Source: Pseudomaricurvus alkylphenolicus (GTDB lineage: Bacteria; Pseudomonadota; Gammaproteobacteria; Pseudomonadales; Cellvibrionaceae). From it: a stretch of DNA of 46,852 nucleotides. The DNA is taken from assembly GCF_011683955.1 (NCBI RefSeq), contig NZ_JAAQPI010000032.1, positions 1-46,852 on the forward strand, in the 5' to 3' direction. The notes under the pieces were generated by a model, which searched no databases, had not been told where the DNA came from, and was given only the letters and a program-made list of their open reading frames with translations. The position numbers and the translations under genes are program-made. Below are positions 34,214 to 43,121 of this stretch, one piece after another. Positions within the stretch are counted from its first letter, which is position 1. Each line of letters begins with the position of its first letter.

Positions 34214-35422
34214 TTAGAACAATCCCATATCGGGCTCTAGAGCCATCAGATGTCGGCCAAACGTCTGCTTGGCAACATCCATATCTGAATACGCATGGCT
34301 AGCAGCCATATTTACATCACGCCACAGCTTTTGCATAAGGTTGTCATCAAACCAGGCACTACCTCCGCTAGCGGCGTAAAGGCGATTAACTGCTTCAACC
34401 GCTTGATTCGTAACATAAGTTTGACTCACTCTCCAGCTCGTACTGGTGGATTCATCTGGGAGTTTACGTTCATTACAGTGATTTGCGATTTCTTGCCAGT
34501 CTTGTTTCAGCCGGGTTTCTGCAGCCCGGACCTGCAGCACGGATTCGGCGAGTCGCATATAGGCCGGTGCATTGTCGGACATATTGGCGCCAGTGTAAGC
34601 ACGTACGCGTTTTGATGTCTTCTCCTTGTATAGGTTGATAAAAGATTTAGCCATACCAAGAGAAGCTATTGAAAAACCTAACCCGAAGTAATTAAAGAAG
34701 TGAGCATAGAAGATATTTCCAGGATGTGAGCCAAAGCCTTTGGATTGACCTGCATTCAAAGCGACAGTAGTGTCGATACGGTGCTCAGGAACAAAGACCT
34801 CCTTCAATCTGAGTGTTTTACTACCCGTGCCTTTTAAGCCTGCAGTATGCCAGTCGTCTATGATCTCGTAGTCTGCCTTTGGCACGACTGCCATATGTGG
34901 TACTAGCATATTATTTAATTCAGGTACCTTGCGCTTAAAGCCGAGCATCGCCCAGTCCGCATGATCGCATCCACTAGACCAACCCCATGTCCCATCGAGT
35001 ATAACGCCTCCCTCTTTTTCCTTACACTCCAGAATGGGAGCGACGGCGGAAGAAATGAGAGCATTTTCATCCTGCCCCCAAACGTCCTGTTGGACTTCTT
35101 CACTCATCAAGGCGAGCCCGTGGGCGTGTTGAGCATATAGACCTGCAATCCAGGCTGTAGAGGAGCAATTTTCCGCAATTTCCATGAGTATGGGAGCGTA
35201 TTCAGGAACTTCAAGTTCTAATCCCTTGAACGCCTTAGGCTGCAGTGCACGCGTAAATCCTGTTGATTTAAGCAAAGCAATATTCTCAGGATCAACACAG
35301 CGGTTTTTTTCGGTTTTTTCAACATTCTTAAGAAACGTGGGTAAAACCTCTTGAATATTTCGCTTGAGCAATTCGCCAGCAGTTTGGTTTTCTAGGTCAA
35401 AAGAACAGGTCTTGTCAGGCAT
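34214..35422 (-). CDS. HsaA-type flavin-dependent aromatic monooxygenase, copy 1
   Basis: A 402-residue group D flavoprotein monooxygenase of the acyl-CoA-dehydrogenase fold. Hallmarks shared with HsaA (3-HSA hydroxylase) are GTWGWSSGCDHADW, the DDWHTAGLKGTGSKTL segment, and the C-terminal KLWRDVNMAASHAYSD. Such enzymes hydroxylate a phenol ortho to its OH using FMNH2/FADH2 supplied by a separate reductase (the one at 41576-42058 is the candidate). GGAG lies 8 nt before the ATG. It is a close paralogue of the protein at 43122-44327. A regulon operator lies at 35497-35514, 75 bp upstream. Confidence 0.88.
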   Translation of the reverse strand: MPDKTCSFDLENQTAGELLKRNIQEVLPTFLKNVEKTEKNRCVDPENIALLKSTGFTRALQPKAFKGLELEVPEYAPILMEIAENCSSTAWIAGLYAQHAHGLALMSEEVQQDVWGQDENALISSAVAPILECKEKEGGVILDGTWGWSSGCDHADWAMLGFKRKVPELNNMLVPHMAVVPKADYEIIDDWHTAGLKGTGSKTLRLKEVFVPEHRIDTTVALNAGQSKGFGSHPGNIFYAHFFNYFGLGFSIASLGMAKSFINLYKEKTSKRVRAYTGANMSDNAPAYMRLAESVLQVRAAETRLKQDWQEIANHCNERKLPDESTSTSWRVSQTYVTNQAVEAVNRLYAASGGSAWFDDNLMQKLWRDVNMAASHAYSDMDVAKQTFGRHLMALEPDMGLF

Positions 35423-35496
35423 TTTGGATCTCCGATTGCACTTACTTTGTTTTTGACGGCCTTAGTTAGCTGCGTACGACCCAAACATTATTCTAA

Positions 35497-35514
35497 CTTG
35501 GTCAACCAATCAAC
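35497..35514. promoter_or_regulatory. regulon operator upstream of monooxygenase copy 1
   Basis: CTTGGTCAACCAATCAAC matches the shared 18-bp consensus. On the minus strand it begins with a TTGATT that could serve as -35. The 35423-35867 interval between the divergent monooxygenase and dioxygenase genes has no gene; it contains this site and the duplicated module at 35722-35811. Confidence 0.6.
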
Positions 35515-35721
35515 AAGGAGATTGGTGCCGACTTGATCTGATTCAGGAGGGGTTTACTTTGAAAATCGCTACTCAGGCGACAACGAACTTTCCGTATGCT
35601 TTGGACAAACTGACCGAACAGCAAGGGCTTTCAAGCAAGTAACCACTAACACAAAAATCATCAACCACATCGTGATTTAGCGAAATTGGCAACAAGTGCA
35701 TCCGTAATTGAATACAGCTTG

Positions 35722-35811
35722 TTTGATCGAGATCAAATAATCTATTTGGTCGACCAATCAAGGATCAACCAGTTGATCAAGATCAAGTGTGTTAATTGAT
35801 CGACCATCAAA
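35722..35811. promoter_or_regulatory. tandem-duplicated module: FNR-like box plus regulon operator, twice
   Basis: Two units repeat with a 50-bp step. Unit 1 has TTGATCGAGATCAA (35723-35736) and TTTGGTCGACCAATCAAG (35745-35762). Unit 2 has TTGATCAAGATCAA (35773-35786) and ATTGATCGACCATCAAA (35795-35811). The 14-mers fit the FNR/Anr consensus TTGAT-N4-ATCAA exactly. The second elements belong to the CTTGRYCRACCAWTCAAG family; the last lacks one base. The array ends 57 bp before the extradiol dioxygenase ATG. Confidence 0.6.
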
Positions 35812-35867
35812 GGAGTTGATACAGTAAAGAAAACACAGACAGCTCCGAACGGAGCAGGAGAACTTAG

Positions 35868-36833
35868 ATGCAGTACATGATGGTTAGCGCCTCTCATTCC
35901 CCCATGTTGGACATGACTCCAGCAGACAGGGAGCGAACAAAGAACGTCAAGCTGGCGCTTGAGTCAACACGCAAGCGAATCGAAGATTTTGATCCTCAAC
36001 TGGTCGTCCTATTTGGCGTAGACCACTACGGTGGGCACCAGATGGCGTGCATGCCAAGCTTTACTATTGGCGTAGAAGCCACGTCGCTTGCAGATGTTGG
36101 AGGCACACCTGGCCCGCTGAATGTTCCCCGTGATGTTGCAGTTTCTGCGGTGGAAGCCGTTAGAGATTCAGGCGTAGATGTTGCAGTTTCATACGCTATG
36201 GAAGTTGATCACGGGTTTTCTCAAGTTGCGATGACGACTCTGGGATCTCTCACCCGATACCCAATCTTGCCTGTATTCGTTTCCTGCATACAACCTCCCT
36301 TTGTACCCTACAAGCGAGCGAGGGCTCTTGGCGAAGCCATAGGGAAATTCACAAGTGATTTGGACGCTTACCAAAGAGTTCTGTTTTTAGGTTCCGGTGG
36401 GCTTACTCATGATCCAGCGTACCTCTACCCACCTATTGATGTCGTAAGCGATGAGTGGAAACCCTACATCCTGCACGGAAAGTCTCAATCGGAAGTACCA
36501 CAGCAGAAATGGATCGACTACGAAATTGAAGCGCATGAACATGGACTTCCAATGCTATTGGACGAAAGCATTACAGAAAGTGACTTGGGCCTCGTTGACC
36601 ATTGGGATAAAAAATTTCTTGAAACCTATTGCAGCGGTGACATGTCGGCATTTGACAGCTGGGATCCTAAAGAGGTCATGGCGGAAGCTGGCATTGGTGC
36701 AGTCGAAACTCTTAGTTGGGTCGCCGCGAGATCGGCAATCTGCAGCGTATCCGATTGCGTTCCTCGTGAATCTTTTTACCAACTAACCAGGGAGGTGGGG
36801 GTTGGTTTCGGAATAGTGGAAGCCAGAAGTTAG
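35868..36833 (+). CDS. extradiol ring-cleavage dioxygenase, MhpB/LigB type
   Basis: A 321-residue class III extradiol dioxygenase, close in length and sequence to MhpB (2,3-dihydroxyphenylpropionate 1,2-dioxygenase). Conserved His: His10 (SASHSP), His53 (GVDHYGG), His115 (MEVDHGFSQ) and His181 (GSGGLTHDP). The latter three mirror MhpB metal and acid-base residues. It uses Fe(II) and O2 to open a catechol next to the diol. The catechol is probably made by the neighbouring HsaA-type hydroxylases. AGGAG precedes the ATG by about 7 nt. Upstream lies the duplicated regulatory module. Confidence 0.92.
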   Translation: MQYMMVSASHSPMLDMTPADRERTKNVKLALESTRKRIEDFDPQLVVLFGVDHYGGHQMACMPSFTIGVEATSLADVGGTPGPLNVPRDVAVSAVEAVRDSGVDVAVSYAMEVDHGFSQVAMTTLGSLTRYPILPVFVSCIQPPFVPYKRARALGEAIGKFTSDLDAYQRVLFLGSGGLTHDPAYLYPPIDVVSDEWKPYILHGKSQSEVPQQKWIDYEIEAHEHGLPMLLDESITESDLGLVDHWDKKFLETYCSGDMSAFDSWDPKEVMAEAGIGAVETLSWVAARSAICSVSDCVPRESFYQLTREVGVGFGIVEARS

Positions 36834-36919
36834 TGTGGTGAATCGACAGAGGTTACCTTTAGCGGGGTAAGAAACGCATGAGGTAACCAATGTTCATTCT
36901 ACCAAGAAAAGTAATAAAT

Positions 36920-37345
36920 TTACTGGTTTTCTTCCCAGTTAGGAACTTCACCAAAAACTTGATTGATAATTCTCGACTTATACTTCCAAACACCATCAAC
37001 TTTTACATACTCATCATTGTAATCCATGATGATAAGAGGATTAGCAGGATGCGGCCCCTCTCCGTCAGCTGCAAATAATGTCAAATGGCATGTTCCAACT
37101 ATTCTGCTTTCACTCTCTTCGTGAATAGCAACGGGAGAAAAAATGTGACGTGATAAACGATGCCCTCTGGCAGTGCGCATATCATAAAACGCTTTTATTT
37201 CTTCACGTCCCTTAGCGCCTCTATCTTCAAATCCGTAGTAACCGTCCTCGGTAAACAGTTCAGGAACGCCAACACCATTACGGTGATCAATCAGCCAAGA
37301 GAACTTAGCATTCAACTTGAGAATTTCTTCGTAATTACTAGCCAT
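36920..37345 (-). CDS. SnoaL-like (NTF2-fold) protein
   Basis: A 141-residue protein. I place the start at 37345, where GAGGAG lies 9 nt upstream; an ATG 12 codons further on the 5' side (37381) has none. The sequence has the cone-shaped NTF2/SnoaL pattern: LNAKFSWLIDHRNG, ELFTEDGYYGFED, GREEIKAFYD, then alternating strands and a C-terminal VWKYKSRIIN. Related proteins are isomerases, dehydratases or small subunits of ring hydroxylases. The function here is unknown, but a regulon operator 95 bp upstream ties it to the aromatic cluster. Confidence 0.75.
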   Translation of the reverse strand: MASNYEEILKLNAKFSWLIDHRNGVGVPELFTEDGYYGFEDRGAKGREEIKAFYDMRTARGHRLSRHIFSPVAIHEESESRIVGTCHLTLFAADGEGPHPANPLIIMDYNDEYVKVDGVWKYKSRIINQVFGEVPNWEENQ

Positions 37346-37439
37346 TACATTATGCTCCTCGTCATCTTCAAGCCAAAACATTAACTTGAAAAGGTATGTT
37401 TATAGAGATCAACGCACTCTCCGATCAATAATAAACTTA

Positions 37440-37468
37440 CTTGACCGACCATTCAAGAGGTGTAGAAT
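37440..37468 (+). promoter_or_regulatory. regulon operator overlapping a promoter
   Basis: CTTGACCGACCATTCAAG (37440-37457) is the best palindromic example of the shared operator. TTGACC (37441-37446) and TAGAAT (37463-37468) with a 16-bp spacer form a plausible rightward promoter for the membrane-protein gene. The site is also 95 bp upstream of the divergent SnoaL-like gene and could control both. Confidence 0.6.
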
Positions 37469-37597
37469 AGGGACATGCTCCCTTTAGCGGATTGATGGTT
37501 TAATAGGGGTATGCAATAAGGGTAAAACTATCTCTCAAAGCGAATAGCTACAGATATCGATCTTAGCTACAGCTGACTGTTAATAAGAGGCCATTAG

Positions 37598-38044
37598 ATG
37601 GATAATATAAATGACACTTTTTTCACTGTGCGAGTACTTTTAAGTATTGCCCTATTTGGCTGCACTATTATACCAATGCTTGCTGATTTTAATAAAACTC
37701 ATGCTACCAACCCGCTGTGGACAGGGCACGCCCGTTACCACGTAGTTTGGCAGTGTATTTCTTACGGCTGGCTAGGTATATTTGCCCTCTATCTACTCTG
37801 GTTTTATGAGTCTGAGTCTGTCTTACCCCTGTATATCACCGCAATCATCTGCGCATCAATCTATGGCGGATTCTTCATGGCATTAATGTTTAAAAGCCTT
37901 TACGGAGGCAAAACTTACGATGAGAATGGCTACCTCCCCATAGCATTTAACATTGGTGGTAAAACCTTATATATAAATCAAAACATTACTGCATTTTCTG
38001 TAATGGTTGCTGTTTTATCCGTTGCTGTATATATGCTTTTCTAA
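37598..38044 (+). CDS. four-helix membrane protein, unknown function
   Basis: A 148-residue integral membrane protein with GAGG 8 nt before the ATG and four hydrophobic helices (VLLSIALFGCTIIPML; ISYGWLGIFALYLLWF; LPLYITAIICASIYGGFF; ITAFSVMVAVLSVAVYMLF). A polar first loop contains NPLWTGHARYHVVWQ, a conserved-looking HxRxH motif that I associate with DUF6640-like proteins, with modest certainty. Two His at a membrane surface could bind a metal. It shares an operator-bearing intergenic region with the SnoaL-like gene. Confidence 0.65.
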   Translation: MDNINDTFFTVRVLLSIALFGCTIIPMLADFNKTHATNPLWTGHARYHVVWQCISYGWLGIFALYLLWFYESESVLPLYITAIICASIYGGFFMALMFKSLYGGKTYDENGYLPIAFNIGGKTLYINQNITAFSVMVAVLSVAVYMLF

Positions 38045-38259
38045 GCAAGAAGGTCATGGGAGTTATCGATATTCTTTTAAGATGATTCCCATTGCTCATG
38101 CCTAAACGTCGAATTGGTGCAACTGGCACCAGCTCTCTCTCCGCACCAACCGCTTGGGAGAAGGGGTTTCTACCCCTCCTCACTTTTATTCGATTTTCAG
38201 CCAAGCATCTCCCCAGGAACAACACCCCCCCCTCTGGTGCCTTTTGGGGAAGGTACGGG

Positions 38260-38850
38260 CTAAACTATCTTTTTAACCGTGTGCTTTCCATCATCATAGT
38301 GAGATGAGTATACTGAATAATTTTTGCTACGATGCTCAAAGGGGAAGTTATCCATTGCGTCTGCAACCTGGGGAAAAGCCGCTTTTTCGATAGGAATAGG
38401 GTCATCAAGGTCGAAGAACTTAACCTCCATCGCTTCTTGTGTTGTGTGGCATTCAGGCGAAGTTAACTCCCCCCGATAGACCAAATACACTTCGTTAATA
38501 GCCGGTAGAGAACCCACTATGTACAGCTTTAAAGACTGCACGTCTATTCTCGCCCCAGTTTCCTCATAAAGTTCTCTTGCCGCAGCTTCTTCAGGGGTTT
38601 CTCCACACTCCATAAAGCCTGCAGGAACAGACCAGAGCCCTTTAGCTGGCTCTATTCCTCTTTTTATCAGCAAGAGCTTGTCCTGCCAGGTTGCTATACA
38701 GGCCACCAGTATCTTAGGGTTCTGATAAGCAATATAACCACAACGCTTACACACATACCGTTCATGTGTATCCCCATCAGGGCACTCTACATCCATAGGG
38801 CTTGCGCATTGGAAACAGTATTTGGTTGAAGCAATGGGCATAGTACTCAT
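38260..38850 (-). CDS. Nudix hydrolase with N-terminal zinc ribbon
   Basis: A 196-residue protein. A zinc ribbon is formed by Cys12/Cys15 and Cys34/Cys37. The Nudix box follows exactly (Gly78-x5-Glu84-x7-Arg92-Glu-Leu-x-Glu-Glu-x-Gly99), giving a pyrophosphohydrolase acting on a nucleoside diphosphate derivative such as NADH or ADP-ribose. The NudC-like arrangement lacks clear additional NudC signatures, so the substrate is open. It is convergent with the membrane-protein gene; the 38045-38259 gap contains an AGGGGT/ACCCCT hairpin and nothing else supportable. It is probably not part of the catabolic unit. Confidence 0.88.
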   Translation of the reverse strand: MSTMPIASTKYCFQCASPMDVECPDGDTHERYVCKRCGYIAYQNPKILVACIATWQDKLLLIKRGIEPAKGLWSVPAGFMECGETPEEAAARELYEETGARIDVQSLKLYIVGSLPAINEVYLVYRGELTSPECHTTQEAMEVKFFDLDDPIPIEKAAFPQVADAMDNFPFEHRSKNYSVYSSHYDDGKHTVKKIV

Positions 38851-39099
38851 AGTAGTTCCATGGATGACATCTGATTAAAGGCTGTACGAGAATGAAATTT
38901 ATAGCCGATATTATCTAAGTGTAGACGGGAAGAGATCGATTCTCTAGAAGGGATAGCAACTAACTGTAACTCTGCAGAGACATAGTTGTTTAGACATCCT
39001 TGTCATAAACATAGCTAAAGTTATGAACCCGCCAAACTCATAATTAGCAGTATGGGCCTAGAGGGTCATAACTTAATAAACGTAGATTACCCTCTCGAT

Positions 39100-41472
39100 T
39101 TAGAAGCGGTAATCCGCGTTAAGCGTGATGGTTCGAGGAGCATCTGCAATACCCCAGTAGGCGCCATCTCGCAAGGCAGTGCCGCCACCGAAAGAAGTTG
39201 TTCTCTTATCGGTAATATTACGGCCCACCAGGTTTACACTCCAATTGTCATCGGCGGATTCATAGCCAATCGACAAATCAGCCTTGGTAAATGAGTCTTG
39301 CGCAGCGTAGTCATCATTCTGGACTGCCACGAAGAATTCATCACTATAGAAAACATCACCACGAACCCGAATGGTACCCATACCGTCAAGAGGATACGAA
39401 TAGATGAAGTAGGCACTACCACTCCACTCTGGCGCATTAGGTAATTTATCACCCTTCGCATTTCGAGAATTTGTAGCAATATCACAATCAGCCTCAAGAC
39501 TCAGGCCTGGGGAACATGGCGCACCGACGAAACCATCGTATATCGCATCAACAAATGACAGGGCACCTCCAAGCTCCAAATTGGAGGTCGCGGCAAAACG
39601 CACGTCAGCTTCCAGACCCTCAGAGGTCGCTGCACCAGCATTGTTTACAACAAAGCTATTGGTCGCCGAATCCAAGACACTGACTTGCTGATCAGTATAC
39701 TCCGTTGTAAACAGAGCCACATTCAGCTGCATGCGGTGATCGAAGAAGTAAGTCTTCAATCCCAGCTCGTAACCTTCAGCTTCCTCAGAATCAAAGCTGA
39801 TGTTATTTGCAGTTGTTGTTACAGCGTTAAAACCGCCAGCTTTAGTAGCCTTAGTATAAGATAAGTACACCGCCGTATCAGGGGTCATGTCCCACTGCAT
39901 TGACAGACTAGGATCTACACCTTCTTCGTGTATTTTCGTGTCTTCAAGCTCATCATAAGTAAATGGTGACATACCGAATAGTCCCGCAGCAAAGGCATTT
40001 TCACCTGGGTTGCTGGTGTCAAAAAAGCCAACCTGGAAACTGTGATCATCAAGCGACTTGTTTTCATATGAATAACGCAGACCCGCGTTCACACGAAATA
40101 CATCACTTACATTCCACGTCACCTGACCAAAGGCTGCGTATGCCTCAACACTTTGCTGAAACTCTCGATTGGTTTGAAGATCAAATGTTGTAGGCACAAA
40201 TCCACCTCCGCTCAGACTTAGTGCATAAATCTGGTTAACATCAGGCACGGCGATTTCCTGATCAACAAAGTAAAAACCGACTACATAGTCGAATGTTTCA
40301 CCGCCAGGGGAAACCAGTCTTAACTCTTGAGTGAATTGCTCAAAATTTTCTTCCTCATATTGAGTGAAGATATCAAATGGCGCTGGAGAGAAAGAGTAGT
40401 TGGAGTGACTTTCAAACTCAGAGTAGGTACTAATGGATGTAACCATACCCATTGGCAGATCCCAATCCAGCTGCAAGGTCAATGCATCGCTATCAACAGT
40501 GCGCTCGTCCTCTTTGTCTGTAACGACCACCCCTGTGCCATCGGCATTGACTTCCACATGACGGGCAGATGCGGCAACACCATTATCAATAGTATCGAAT
40601 CCTGGCTGGCGAGTTGTGAAATCATCAATGATTAGAAAAGGGGTACCTGCTATGGTTGCGCCAGGTTGGATTCCAGTCGTACCAAAACTGGTACCGGTTA
40701 CTTTCTTCTCAGCGTGCTCATACTTCGCAAAAACACTGAAATCATCGTTCACATCCCATACAGCACTTAAACGAATGGTATCGATTTCGGATTCATTTTG
40801 ATCCTTTCTGCCCTTCAAAGCAGTACTGCCATCGGAACTTTGACGAGGTAGCGTATCTAACCAACCACCCACTTTATTGGTAGAGGCTACAAGGCGGGCT
40901 TTAAAAGAGTCAGTAATCGGACCAGAGACAACCGCCTCTACGCCCAGACCGTCATTTTCAAACTCATAGTTACCACGAATAACGGCTTCGAATTTATCAG
41001 TTGGGCGACGAGTAGAAATTACAACGGCACCCGCGACACTGTTTTTACCCTGCAAAACACCTTGAGGGCCACGCAGGACTTCAACTCTCTCCAGATCCAA
41101 GAATGGACTATTCGCCTGCTTTCCACGACTAACATACAAGCCATCAATATACATACCCACCGATTGCTCAAAGCCTAAGTTTGCACCACCGGTAGTAACA
41201 CCACGAACATTTACAACACTAAAATTCGGGGACGTCTGCAGGGACACGCTAGGAATCGAATCCACAAGCCCAGACATGTCAAAGATACCTTGATCCTCAA
41301 GAGAATCACCTGTGACAGCAGCTATGGAAATAGGTACATCAGTTAAACCTTCAGCACGTTTTTGTGCCGTAACAATTATCTCCTCCAGGACTGGCTGTGC
41401 GAAACCTACAGTAGATGTCATTAATCCTAAGGCACCTAACAATGCAGTTTTACTAGCTACAGAGTTCAACAT
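39100..41472 (-). CDS. TonB-dependent outer-membrane receptor
   Basis: A 790-residue receptor. A signal peptide (ALLGALGLMTSTVGFAQ) is followed by the TonB-box-like LEEIIVTAQKR, plug domain (NVRGVTTGG, VEVLRGPQGVLQGKNSVAG) and a beta-barrel ending ITLNADYRF with the terminal Phe needed for BAM-assisted insertion. GGAGAGAG precedes the ATG. The IIVTAQKRxE plug type is common in Cellvibrionales and sphingomonads for uptake of hydrophobic or aromatic substrates. It follows the flavin reductase of the monooxygenase operon but is separated by a hairpin. It is the likely importer for the 31-46 kb pathway (inference). Confidence 0.93.
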   Translation of the reverse strand: MLNSVASKTALLGALGLMTSTVGFAQPVLEEIIVTAQKRAEGLTDVPISIAAVTGDSLEDQGIFDMSGLVDSIPSVSLQTSPNFSVVNVRGVTTGGANLGFEQSVGMYIDGLYVSRGKQANSPFLDLERVEVLRGPQGVLQGKNSVAGAVVISTRRPTDKFEAVIRGNYEFENDGLGVEAVVSGPITDSFKARLVASTNKVGGWLDTLPRQSSDGSTALKGRKDQNESEIDTIRLSAVWDVNDDFSVFAKYEHAEKKVTGTSFGTTGIQPGATIAGTPFLIIDDFTTRQPGFDTIDNGVAASARHVEVNADGTGVVVTDKEDERTVDSDALTLQLDWDLPMGMVTSISTYSEFESHSNYSFSPAPFDIFTQYEEENFEQFTQELRLVSPGGETFDYVVGFYFVDQEIAVPDVNQIYALSLSGGGFVPTTFDLQTNREFQQSVEAYAAFGQVTWNVSDVFRVNAGLRYSYENKSLDDHSFQVGFFDTSNPGENAFAAGLFGMSPFTYDELEDTKIHEEGVDPSLSMQWDMTPDTAVYLSYTKATKAGGFNAVTTTANNISFDSEEAEGYELGLKTYFFDHRMQLNVALFTTEYTDQQVSVLDSATNSFVVNNAGAATSEGLEADVRFAATSNLELGGALSFVDAIYDGFVGAPCSPGLSLEADCDIATNSRNAKGDKLPNAPEWSGSAYFIYSYPLDGMGTIRVRGDVFYSDEFFVAVQNDDYAAQDSFTKADLSIGYESADDNWSVNLVGRNITDKRTTSFGGGTALRDGAYWGIADAPRTITLNADYRF

Positions 41473-41519
41473 AATCTCTCTCCAATGTAATAGTTTTTAA
41501 CATATCTTGATAATTATTC

Positions 41520-41540
41520 TGCTCGGAAAAACACCGAGCA
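41520..41540 (-). terminator. hairpin between the flavin reductase and TonB receptor genes
   Basis: TGCTCGG (41520-41526) and CCGAGCA (41534-41540) form a 7-bp stem with a 7-nt A-rich loop. It lies 36 nt after the reductase stop and 48 nt before the receptor start. No U-run follows, so it may be only a partial terminator that lowers receptor expression relative to the operon. Confidence 0.4.
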
Positions 41541-41575
41541 GATCACTCTTACACGAATACTACCTCCAAAATGAT

Positions 41576-42058
41576 CTAGTCGATCTTGATCTCCGCGTAT
41601 TTTCCTCGACAGAAAAGTAACGGTTGCTTATCTTCCGTTACAAATCTCTCAACCTCTCCCACAATGATTAAGTGATCACCACCCTCGTACTCATGACGCG
41701 TTACACACTCAAAGCGCGATACACACCCTGGCAGCATAGGTATGCCATGATCATTATTATCATATTCGACTTCCGAGAAATCTCCAGCCCCGGATCCAGC
41801 AAACTTATTGGAAATATCGATCTGATCTTCAGCTAACACATGAACGACGAATTTCCCTGTTTCTCTGAATGCAGGTAATGAGGATCGCTCATAGCCGATA
41901 GACCAGAGAATCAACGGGGGATCCAAAGATACAGAGTTAAAGCTGGAAGCCGTCATAGCGATAGGGTTACCTTCACTATCGGTCGTGGTGATAACTGTCA
42001 CGCCCGTAGGAAAGGAACCTAATGCATTTCTAAATTCAGTAATATCAATAGAAGCCAT
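41576..42058 (-). CDS. flavin reductase, HsaB/HpaC type
   Basis: A 160-residue flavin-reductase-domain protein. Family segments: FRNALGSFPTGVTVITT, MTASSFNSVSLDPPLILW, KFVVHVLAEDQ and GGDHLIIVGEVE. It reduces FMN or FAD with NAD(P)H and passes the free reduced flavin to the HsaA-type monooxygenase. It is last in the operon monooxygenase-FAH hydrolase-reductase; gaps are 27 and 40 nt. GAGG lies about 10 nt before the ATG. As the only such reductase in the window it probably serves both monooxygenase copies. Confidence 0.92.
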   Translation of the reverse strand: MASIDITEFRNALGSFPTGVTVITTTDSEGNPIAMTASSFNSVSLDPPLILWSIGYERSSLPAFRETGKFVVHVLAEDQIDISNKFAGSGAGDFSEVEYDNNDHGIPMLPGCVSRFECVTRHEYEGGDHLIIVGEVERFVTEDKQPLLFCRGKYAEIKID

Positions 42059-42085
42059 TTCAGTTATACCTCTTCAGTAAGAAGA

Positions 42086-43081
42086 CTAATCTTCTACAAC
42101 AACTGGGTTGACTAAGGTACCTAAGCCTTCAATCTCAATGCTCACCTTTGCACCATTAGACTCGTTGAGATCCCAGTGACCTATCGACGCAAAGCTGCCA
42201 TTTTCAGCTGGCTTCGCTGCAGTCCCGCAATGGATAATATCCCCCGTTTCCAGGGTGCAATAACGTGAGGCATGCGCAATCACCTTCTCAACAGAGAAGG
42301 TCAAATTAGCCGTTGAGTCCACGAAGGTAAGCTCTTCGTTTTGATATGAACGAACACGAAGATTATTCGGATCGCTAATCTCATCGGCGGTAACCAACCA
42401 AGGACCCATAGGTGCAAACGTATCGCAACCTTTAGAACGCGCGTGATAGGTCAGATACAGTCTGCGTGCATGATCAGCATCGCGAATCTCTCGCCAACCC
42501 ATTGACTTTTCGTAACGAGCTTCAAAACCAGAACCTTCTGGAGCAATAATCTCAATACTATCTTCCGCTTTTAATCCATGAGAGGTCACATCATTGAGAA
42601 CGCTGTAACCAAAAACATGATCTAAAGCATCTTCTTCTTTAATGTTTTTGCCACCCTTACCAATGATCACCGCCAATTCTGGCTCTGGATTGGTGATGCC
42701 AAATTCCTTTCTGAGAACAATGGGTTGGTTTTGGCCAGTTAAAGCGGTTGCCACTGAAAAGAAAAAGGCCGGGGTTGCAGAAGGCCTATGAGAGAGCGCC
42801 TGAAATATCTGATTGTTTATCGCGACCCCCATAATCTTTCCTGGACGTGGGATAGGGGCCAGCATGGTTAGAAGAGCAGGATCTTTCTTGTAATCCTGAG
42901 AAAAGTCTTCCGCCATCAGCGAATCTAAAGAGATATCACCACTGACAACTTCTTCCATAAAATCGGCTAATGTAGCAGGGGCTTTCGCTCCCAATACAAG
43001 CCTCAGGTCGGCAATTTGGCCATCCGCTGTTTCAAAGCCGTAAGACTTCTGCCCTTCCGAAACAAAACTACAAAATTTCAT
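42086..43081 (-). CDS. fumarylacetoacetate hydrolase-family protein
   Basis: A 331-residue protein with an N-terminal small domain and a C-terminal FAH-type catalytic domain: NPEPELAVIIGKGG supplies acidic metal ligands, FGYSVLNDVTS and DIIHCGTAAKPAENG follow. Family members cleave C-C bonds of acylpyruvates or act as hydratases or decarboxylases in meta-cleavage pathways. Here it lies between the monooxygenase and its reductase, so it likely handles a product downstream of extradiol cleavage. The specific reaction cannot be told from sequence. The ATG has AGG 8-9 nt upstream. Confidence 0.88.
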   Translation of the reverse strand: MKFCSFVSEGQKSYGFETADGQIADLRLVLGAKAPATLADFMEEVVSGDISLDSLMAEDFSQDYKKDPALLTMLAPIPRPGKIMGVAINNQIFQALSHRPSATPAFFFSVATALTGQNQPIVLRKEFGITNPEPELAVIIGKGGKNIKEEDALDHVFGYSVLNDVTSHGLKAEDSIEIIAPEGSGFEARYEKSMGWREIRDADHARRLYLTYHARSKGCDTFAPMGPWLVTADEISDPNNLRVRSYQNEELTFVDSTANLTFSVEKVIAHASRYCTLETGDIIHCGTAAKPAENGSFASIGHWDLNESNGAKVSIEIEGLGTLVNPVVVED

Positions 43082-43121
43082 AACTAACCTATTAGATTCA
43101 ATAAATTTCAGACTGAACTAA

